Source of the DNA: Colocasia esculenta
Lineage: Eukaryota > Streptophyta > Magnoliopsida > Alismatales > Araceae
Reading direction: 5' to 3'
Assembly (NCBI GenBank): GCA_014218235.1
Contig: CM024758.1
Coordinates: 75,898,206-75,962,205 of the forward strand
DNA: 64,000 bases
Shown here piece by piece: positions 57,851 through 64,000 of the stretch. How positions within the stretch are numbered: position 1 is the first letter of the stretch; each line of letters opens with the position of its first letter. The notes beneath the pieces were generated by a model. The model was given only the letters and a program-made list of their open reading frames with translations, did no database searches and was not told the DNA's origin. The translations under genes and the position numbers were made by a program.

Positions 57851-58293
57851 CAAGTTCCTATTCCTACTACTACTCAAATTCCTCTTAAATTCTGAGATTT
57901 CCTAACTCCACCTTTCCTCTCTTGCTTTCCAATCTCTAATTGGGTTAGGATAGTATCTAAATTCGTGCTAGGCTATATGGAGTAGGTTTAGGAATCCAAA
58001 TCTAACTCAAACTTCCTTTTTAATGCATTAATTACCTCTTTTCTATTTAAGTAATATTTTAGTTCCGAATTTTGGGTATTTCTCTATTATTCCTCTTTCA
58101 AAAGTCTCTATTTTAGTCCACTAAATTCTAATGGGTCAATATAGCAAAGCTCATTACTCTTTTCTTTTAAATGGGTTTTATTTAGTTCTCTCTTATTTGA
58201 TTTCCTAGTTGTTTTAATACATCTTCCTTTTATTTGATTTTCTAATAATTAATATAAATATTTTTATTTTCCCAAAAATTTAGGGTTGCTGCA

Positions 58294-59480
58294 AAGTATG
58301 TGTTAGAGGTAATGTGTAGTGCTTCAGAAACTTTCCTAAGCATATCCTTTATAAAAAATGGATCTTGCTCTTCATATCTCTCAAATGCCTTTTGAAAGTT
58401 TTGTGTTGTGTCCAACATCATAAAAGTTGAGTTCCACCTTGTAGGAACATCAAGACATAACAAGCTCTTATTGTAGATTTTTTTCCTCTTCAACACAAGA
58501 CTTAATTTTTGAATTCTTGTTGAAGATTGTCCTACATGTCGTACACGTGCAACAAACTCATTTGATAATTTCAAACCATCATTAACAACTAAATTCATGA
58601 TATGTGCAACACACCTCATATGAATGGATTCTCCTTCAGGACACTACCCTCACAATTATTAATTCTTCTCTTCAAATATGCAATGGCAAATTCATTAGAA
58701 CTAGCATTGTCAACAGTAATTGTCATAACCTTCTCAATACCCCAATTGTTCAAGAACTTTTCAATTGCCTTACCAATAGCCTCACCTTTATGACTAGAAA
58801 TTGGACAAAATTTAAGATCATTTTGTTCAACTTCCAATCATTATCAATAAAGTGTGCAGTTCTACACATATAATTGATCCATTGCAATGAAGTCCATGTG
58901 TCTATTGTAAGGCAAACATTTCGGCAATAATTTTTTATAAAAGATTTCAACTTTGTCATCTTTTCCACATAGATTTCAAAACAACTCTTGCTGTGAAACT
59001 TTGGTTGTGCAACACTACAAAAATGTCTAAACCCTTGCCCCTCAACAAATTTGAAAAGAAGTTCATCAACAATCACCATGTATGCCAATGCTTTTCTAAC
59101 TAGTTGTTGATCAATTTTCAAGTTGATATAATAGTTTTGGTCTCTTCCGCTGTTCCTTCGTCAACTAAAAGGTTGTAAGGCCTAACTTGTACTTTTTCTT
59201 GCTTACAACTCCACTAAAGGGATATTTTTGCATCTTACATTTAGATACATTCGAAGTGTGCTTATGCCAGAAGTGACTGGATCACAATTATAATAGTACC
59301 GCAGTAATTGCATTGACACTTTTCTCCTTTATTTTTTGTAAAATGCTCCCACACATTTGATCTTAAATTTATGTTTTCCAGTTTACTCTTGATGAACTTG
59401 TTTGAGTTTGAATAACAACATTAGCATCTGAACATGCACCCTCAGTTGTGGAAGTATTTGATGACATTTGATTAAATATA
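58294..59480 (-). pseudogene. hAT transposase (RICESLEEPER/Ac type), interrupted
   Basis: Minus-strand order: MSSNTSTTEGACSDANVV start (about 59475), a BED-zinc-finger-like region in broken frame with CQCNYCGT (about 59310), then KALAYMVIVDELLFKFVEGQGF, LTIDTWTSLQ with an Asp of the RNase H-like fold, ITVDNASSNEFAIAYLK with the second Asp, HMRCVAHIMNLVV and DVPTRWNSTFMML. All are typical hAT transposase motifs. The protein stops at LHITSNTYFAA, where the G3 LTR begins, so the C-terminal hATC dimerisation domain is missing. Frameshifts occur near 58800 and 59130. Such proteins bind element ends and cut them in the nucleus. Confidence 0.85.
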
Positions 59481-60809
59481 CTCTCAATACAACATAAAAA
59501 AGATAATAAGACAACTACAACTAACTTCTTGCATCCAAGTTGAGAAAGTACATTTTAAAAAACAATGAAGAAAATAGTGAAACAAAGTTAAAATTGCTAA
59601 TCATATGTACAAAGAAATAGTGTGGCATCACTGCCCATAAACATATTGTACAACACATCCGGTCATCATCATATGGAAAATCATGATTTTTTGTTTATGT
59701 CTTGAGTACTGTCTTCTACAAGACACTGAGAATATCTGAGCAGTTATATTAGATGAGTCTAATGTGTTAGGAGATGATGATGATGACAAGGGTAACTAGA
59801 TGTGAAAAATAGAGAAATTTTGCCTAGAACCTTAGCAGAATGGAGCAATACATTAAAAAAGGACATTTTTCTGGTATAGAGGGTGATAAAACTCACACAT
59901 ATTCTTTTTTTTTTTCCTGTCTCTATATTTTATCACAAAATATGAGATAATCACACAAAAATGGGTAAGTCACATATCATAATTAACACATTGTATATTT
60001 AACAACAAATATTGCTCACACATGATTGCCGTCAAAAATTTAAAATGAAAAATAGTTATATACATGCATGCTCCCCAAAAAGGCGAAGCCAATCAGATGG
60101 GCATGAAGAACTTAATGGAGAGCCTCACCTCTGTTCAATGTAAGTAGGACCCATTTCACTTCTAATCATCAAGTTCTCTCAACTTAGACATCAAAGCTCA
60201 AAGAGAACATAAACAAAAGAGTGGGATGCTGCATCTTACTCTTCTTAATACAATAAAATAAAATAAATAGAAACCGCTTATAAGATGATCTGAAGAATAT
60301 TGGGTTTGAGCTAGAACATGTACCTAGTGGATGCCTCCCAGAGCTGAACTTAAGGAGGCAGAGAGGAAGAAGAAATAGCCCGAGGAAAGTAAAAATGTTA
60401 GCTTTGGTTATTGTGTTGAGCTCTTTGGTGAGAGAGAGTGTGTGGGATAGAGAGGCTTTGATTTTTGGGAGGATAGGAAATTAGGTATCTTAGGGAACTT
60501 TGTAACTGGGCAACCATGGAACATCCCCGTAACACTTTGCCCGTGTACTGTAACGCTTGTTTGAGCATGTTTCCTTCTAAGCCATCTGCATAATTGGAGG
60601 CTATTTTCTTCTCCGTGGGAGGATTATGATTCTATAAAAATGTTATTGAATATTGTGCACAACGCAAGATGGATAGAGTAATTGGTTTGACGGTTGTGGG
60701 GGTGGAGTTGCGGATGGGGGATTTACCGGAGATCAGGATCAAGATCCATGTTTACATGTTTAGATTTGAGACTGACACAACTAATATTCGACTCTACCAC
60801 TAAGTCTCT
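59481..60809. other. Sparse intergenic sequence upstream of the hAT gene
   Basis: AT-rich with small poly-T and poly-A runs. No ORF resembles a known protein. It may hold the 5' leader and terminal repeats of the hAT element, but I could not identify inverted termini. Confidence 0.4.
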
Positions 60810-61067
60810 GTGTTCCGAAATCTTCTACTGGCTACGCCAAAGACACCGATGAAGACGAGGAAGATGATGAAGATGTTGAAGATGCCGACGAAGACGCCAT
60901 GTTCGAAGACTGCATGGGCGGCGATGACCACCCACGCCGAAAAGGATCGCCTGCTCTGGGCGGTGGGAGAGGCTGAAGGGCAGGGGCTCCGACACTCCGC
61001 TGCGCAACAAAGAGTAGAGACCGAACAGGAAGGGAGAGGGATGTGCGACAAGATTAAGGATTTTTAG
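60810..61067 (+). other. Short ORF with Asp/Glu-rich alternative frame
   Basis: The ATG frame gives 85 residues of basic, low-complexity sequence. The next frame, lacking an ATG, reads TDEDEEDDEDVEDADEDAMF, an acidic stretch of the kind found in many nuclear proteins. The repeat is a run of GAAGATGA-like units. It may be a gene fragment. I do not recognise it. Confidence 0.2.
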
Positions 61068-61235
61068 GGTTATTTCGGTTCAATCGGTTCGGCTCAGTTT
61101 TTAGTAAGGAAAAACCAAATCAAACTATTTAACACTAAATTGGTTCGATTCGGTCAATTATCCTGAAATTTAATTATTTGAACCAAATCGAACTGAGCAT
61201 TTTGGTTCGGTTTAATTCGATTTCTCGGGTTGAAC
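61065..61235. repeat. AACCGA/TCGGTT-type inverted repeat
   Basis: TTTCGGTTCAATCGGTTCGG and, further on, partial complements (AACCAAATCGAACTGAGC, TTGGTTCGGTTTAATTCG, TCTCGGGTTGAACCGAG). The arms could pair imperfectly, as in foldback or MITE-like plant repeats. Confidence 0.45.
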
Positions 61236-61239
61236 CGAG

Positions 61240-62030
61240 AAATGAACAGTCCTATCACCTAGTGCATCTTCATCTCCTGAAGGTCCAGGATTTTCTTTCG
61301 AGGCCCCATCGGCGTTAGGTTTGAGACGGCCAAATAGTGGAAGAGCCCACCTTACAACTTTAACTTTAGGGCCTAGCTGCTGTGCAGTAATGTCAATACT
61401 AGAATATTGCAGGATAGTTTTCTCCTTGGCATGAATCCTCCTGAATGAATAATCAGCCAAAAGAGACGTGCTGGACCGATCAATATTCTTAATGCATCGC
61501 TGCAACCAATTAAGTTTTTTATTATGGTGAGTCAGAGCATTTCTGGCATACCACAATGAGGAGAGTTATCTATATATTACAGGTAACATGAGCGTCAACA
61601 TGGCTAAAGATGTAGAGGTAGGGGCTGTAAACCGGCTATGTCGTAGACAGGACGTGAAATATATTACCTGTGTCGCCAACAACCGATCTGCATGAGTTTA
61701 CTGCCCATGAAGGAATAGATGCTCCACGAGCTGTTTCAATTAATCTGAGGTTAAACACAAAGCTAGCGACAACAAGAGGCTAGGTTAATGCTCAAGTCCT
61801 CTCTAGCAGCTGCACGTAAGTCAATCAACACAAGGGCGCCTTGTTTCTCTTCCATAAATTTGAGCAAATGGAACCCTGGACCGATCGACATACTCCCATG
61901 CAAATAGTTGTCTTGCTGATGCCGTTGAAAATAGGCCAGATGATGTACATTTCCAAATATGTATTGTCATGTGAATTCCAATCAACAAGTAGATGCAATT
62001 TTTTTGTAAGAATATTTTACACGTCAAAAA
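61240..62030 (-). pseudogene. LINE-derived RNase H and zf-RVT fragment
   Basis: The minus strand shows WKCTSSGLFSTASARQLF (about 61940), as before the reverse-transcriptase zinc-binding region of plant LINEs, then a LVEHLFLHGQ piece in another frame (about 61730), WYARNALTHHNKK (61556) and the RNase H start RWALPLFGRLKPNADGASKENPG (about 61340). These match the C-terminal end of non-LTR retrotransposon polyproteins and related RNase H genes. Truncated at both ends. Confidence 0.72.
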
Positions 62031-62970
62031 TCTCAGAAAAACATTTCATCTCAGACCTAGGGTATATATGTTGAGGTAGGTTCCTTTTTAATTATGACAG
62101 TTTCCATTAATGTCCTTCATTAATTTTCTCCACTGGTTTAAACCTACGGAAAGTTATAATAACATGATTAGGCCGCACTGACAGAAATGTGACAAATAAG
62201 AACAAGAAGGTAAGTGGCCGGTCGCAGTACGCGATCGGTCCCTTGTCAAATTCCTGTTGGCAAAACACCAAATATCCCATTTGTCCTGTCCTGAAAGGTG
62301 GAATGGAATCGAATAATGGACAGGGGGAAGAGTGTGTGTGGGTGCGCGCGCGAGAGAGAAAGCGCTCTTGTCCACGAGTTGCGTTTTAATTAACTTGTTA
62401 GATAATTTACAAGTTTATGTTAAACATAACAAACTACACTCTGATCATGTTACCATTCTCGCTTCGAGTGGGGATATATACTGCACATGATAATAACACA
62501 TATCCATTTTTTTTCTTGAATAACACTATACATCCTGCGATGTGTGGTGATCAATATTTTAAAGGTCAACTTGAAAAGGTGTAAATATAAAATGTGAATT
62601 CTTGCTTGGGCTCCATGCTATGTGGACGTATGGAAGAAAGGCGGGTGGTGGGTTTTTTTGAGGGCCTCCCACACACGCTGAGAGTTTCATTATTCTCTCC
62701 AAAAGCGGCAAGCCAAACGCAAACGCCAACGCCGGCACAACCCAATATTAGATTTGAATGAAATCAATTAATACCAAGGTTTTACCTTGTAGTCCTTGCC
62801 CTCGTCGCATACTCTTCCATGTCTTCACATGTTTCTTATACTTGGAGGTTTCTTTTATACAAAGTTGGGGTACGTAGAACAGTGCCAAAATAAGGAGGAC
62901 AAGGAGAAAGAAGAGAAAACTTCAAAAAAAAAAAAGGGAAAATACAGAGAGTGGAGACGATGATCAGCAC
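62031..62970. other. Intergenic sequence and 3' flank of BKI1
   Basis: No gene seen. A mixed GT/CG/GA microsatellite sits at 62330-62365. A poly-A run at 62922-62935 is just downstream of BKI1 in that gene's direction and probably lies in its 3' untranslated part. Confidence 0.5.
62330..62365. repeat. GTGTGTG/CGCGCG/GAGAGA microsatellite
   Basis: Compound simple repeat: GTGTGTGTGGGTGCGCGCGCGAGAGAGAAAG, read across two halves here as TGTGTGTGGG then TGCGCGCGCG and AGAGAGAAAG. Confidence 0.7.
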
Positions 62971-63888
62971 TCAGCACTTGCACTTCTCTTCCTTCATGGC
63001 GATGGAGCTCTTGCAGTGGGCGATGGCCGCCTCGATGGCGCTTCTCAGCTCCTCCATGGTGCTCTCTTCGGAAGAGCCCCCCACGGTCCCTGCCGGTGCC
63101 ACGAGGAGGCCACTGTTGGACGGCGAAGTGCGCATGGACGCGGGCGCCGAGAGCTCCCCACGCCGCTGTCGCCACTCTTCCGCCCTCCCCACGGCCGCCG
63201 GTGTGGGATTGCCGGCAAAGGAGTACGGCCTCCGCCGCAGCGGCTCGCCGCGTCGGCCTCTCCCGCTCCGGAAGGAGAAGAGGGGTTCCACCGCGCTCAC
63301 GTACCTCCGGAGCAGCCTGGTCATAGCGTCGAATGCCCTGGTCTTCCGCTTCTTCTCGTCCTCCTCCTCCCTCTCCACGGCCTCGCTGGCCTTGCGCCAC
63401 TTGCCCATGAACAGGGCGGAAAGGAACTTATTCTTGCCCCTCTCCTTGGCGTCTCCATTGCTGCTGGCAGCGCTGCTGCTGCTGCTGCTGGTGTTGTTGG
63501 TGCTGTTGATGGTGTCGGCATGGGCTTCGCCGTGGCTCTGCCCGCCATCTCTCTCTTGAGGACCCGCTGGGGCGCCCAGCGAGCTGCGGGGCGAGGAGGT
63601 GACCGGGGGGCGGGAGAGGAGCTGGAGAGGGAGGAGGTGCCCGTGGAAGAAGATATCGTCGGCGGGGGCCAGGTCGAAGGCGCTGCCTCTGCTGCTGAGA
63701 GTGGATGAGGATTTGGCGGCGGAGGGAGAGTGGAAAGAGATAGTGAAGGAGAATTCATGGGAAGGGGAGGAGCAGGGAGAGGAGGCAGTGGTGGCTGGCA
63801 GGGGGAGCTTCGTCAGTACCATACCTTCTTCCTTGGCTTCCCTCGGCAACGTCGACACCTCTGCGTTCTCTGGCTTTGCCTCTTCCAT
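62971..63888 (-). CDS. BKI1: BRI1 kinase inhibitor 1 homologue
   Basis: 305 codons, uninterrupted, ATG on the complement at 63888 and stop at 62971. BKI1 is a plasma-membrane-associated negative regulator of brassinosteroid signalling: it binds the kinase domain of the receptor BRI1 and blocks pairing with BAK1 until phosphorylated. Visible signatures: FSFTISFH (residues 46-53), the conserved ADDIFFHGHLLPL block (76-88), a Ser/Asn tract (127-143), a Lys/Arg-rich membrane-binding part around KWRK (163-166) and KKRK (179-182), RRYVSAVEPLFSF with Tyr196 at the place of the regulatory tyrosine known in Arabidopsis, and a C-terminal STMEELRSAIEAAIAHCKSS segment (276-295) corresponding to the BRI1-interacting motif. 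Length is close to the Arabidopsis protein (about 340). No intron is needed. GC content is far higher than in the neighbouring elements, and large opposite-strand ORFs here are by-products. It is the only intact host gene in the window. Confidence 0.92.
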   Translation of the reverse strand: MEEAKPENAEVSTLPREAKEEGMVLTKLPLPATTASSPCSSPSHEFSFTISFHSPSAAKSSSTLSSRGSAFDLAPADDIFFHGHLLPLQLLSRPPVTSSPRSSLGAPAGPQERDGGQSHGEAHADTINSTNNTSSSSSSAASSNGDAKERGKNKFLSALFMGKWRKASEAVEREEEDEKKRKTRAFDAMTRLLRRYVSAVEPLFSFRSGRGRRGEPLRRRPYSFAGNPTPAAVGRAEEWRQRRGELSAPASMRTSPSNSGLLVAPAGTVGGSSEESTMEELRSAIEAAIAHCKSSIAMKEEKCKC

Positions 63889-64000
63889 CTCCTTCCCCGC
63901 GTCAAGATTGCTATGGGGCAGAGAGAGAGAGTTTGTGTCGTAGAAGGAAGTAGAAGACAGAGAGATATATTAAAGAGATAGAGTGAGAGTGGATTGTAGA
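63889..64000 (-). promoter_or_regulatory. BKI1 5' leader
   Basis: On the complement the sequence directly upstream of the ATG is CT-rich (TCTCTCTCTCTGCCCC), as in many plant 5' untranslated regions. The promoter itself lies beyond the window edge. Confidence 0.5.

Larger units (their letters stand above)
53690..58293 (-). mobile_element. Chromovirus G3, 5' half only
   Basis: In minus-strand order: 5' LTR (58293-55238), primer binding site, gag (from about 55034), zinc knuckles, and a protease that stops at about 53690 where G5 text begins. RT, integrase and the 3' LTR are absent from the window. The LTR is the same family as 1-2272. It is inserted in the hAT transposase gene. Confidence 0.85.
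55238..58293 (-). mobile_element. G3 5' LTR
   Basis: 3056 bp. In minus-strand sense it runs from TGCAGCAACC to GGGGCGTGACA. It contains the TCGCGA cluster at 56880-57130 and a TATATAAATAC box on the minus strand at about 57838-57850. It matches 1-2272 except for the extra block in the latter. Confidence 0.9.

Noticed and set aside
60810..61067. Acidic protein gene
   Set aside because: The acidic frame has no ATG and the ATG frame is low-complexity; kept only as a low-confidence feature.
62855..63400. 181-codon minus-strand ORF overlapping BKI1 in another frame
   Set aside because: Low-complexity Arg/Gly-rich text from GC-rich codons read out of frame; the BKI1 frame explains the region.
63016..63708. 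Large ORFs on the plus strand opposite BKI1 (230 and 202 codons)
   Set aside because: They arise from the high GC content of the antisense strand, show no family motifs, and the minus frame has clear BKI1 signatures.

Overview
The window is a retrotransposon-dense stretch of a flowering-plant nuclear genome. Evidence: chromodomain-bearing Ty3/gypsy elements, Sirevirus-type Ty1/copia elements with an extra env-position ORF, a hAT transposase of the RICESLEEPER/Ac type, a plant mobile domain (PMD) gene remnant, a LINE fragment and one host gene, a BKI1 (BRI1 kinase inhibitor 1) homologue at the right edge. The very GC-rich BKI1 reading frame would fit a monocot, but this is only a hint. Nothing bacterial, no CRISPR array and no rRNA or tRNA gene was seen.

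Layout. 1-2272: part of a ~3-kb chromovirus LTR on the minus strand (family G1). 2273-22760: a minus-strand Sirevirus (B) whose env-position ORF (2280-3497) and gag-pol (16778-21334) are split by a complete plus-strand Tekay-like chromovirus (G2, 4252-15616, TSD ATTTT on both sides). G1 also interrupts Sirevirus B. Sirevirus B itself sits in the chromodomain codons of an older plus-strand chromovirus (G4), of which only the end of the chromodomain and the 3' LTR (22944-26299) remain here. 26453-39276: a complete-length but heavily frameshifted plus-strand Sirevirus (A). 39277-44745: a degenerate minus-strand PMD gene with intron-like breaks, plus a small hairpin-rich tandem repeat. 44748-53680: a plus-strand chromovirus (G5) arranged as LTR/gag/LTR/gag/LTR/gag-pol. 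53690-58293: the 5' half of a minus-strand chromovirus (G3, same LTR family as G1), whose LTR lies inside a hAT transposase gene (58294-59480). 59481-62970: sparse sequence with a LINE RNase H fragment. 62971-63888: BKI1.

How the parts relate. Almost everything except BKI1 is mobile DNA, and no element appears able to make a full set of proteins. The insertion order can be read: G4 is oldest, then Sirevirus B, then G2 and G1. The most unusual signals are (i) two short GT-AG, AU-rich intron-like interruptions inside the gag of G2, absent at the aligned position in the G3 and G5 gag genes, and (ii) clusters of CpG-containing palindromes in the LTRs. In both Sireviruses these palindromes share the core TGTCGACA and recur at matching places: LTR, gag-protease linker and the spacer before the env-position ORF. 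The gypsy families use other cores (TCGCGA, TGGACGTCCA, TTAACGGC). Stop codons in G5 often fall at CAG codons changed to TAG or CAA, as expected from methyl-cytosine deamination at CHG sites, whereas the Sireviruses are broken mainly by 1-base indels, so part of their damage could be assembly error.
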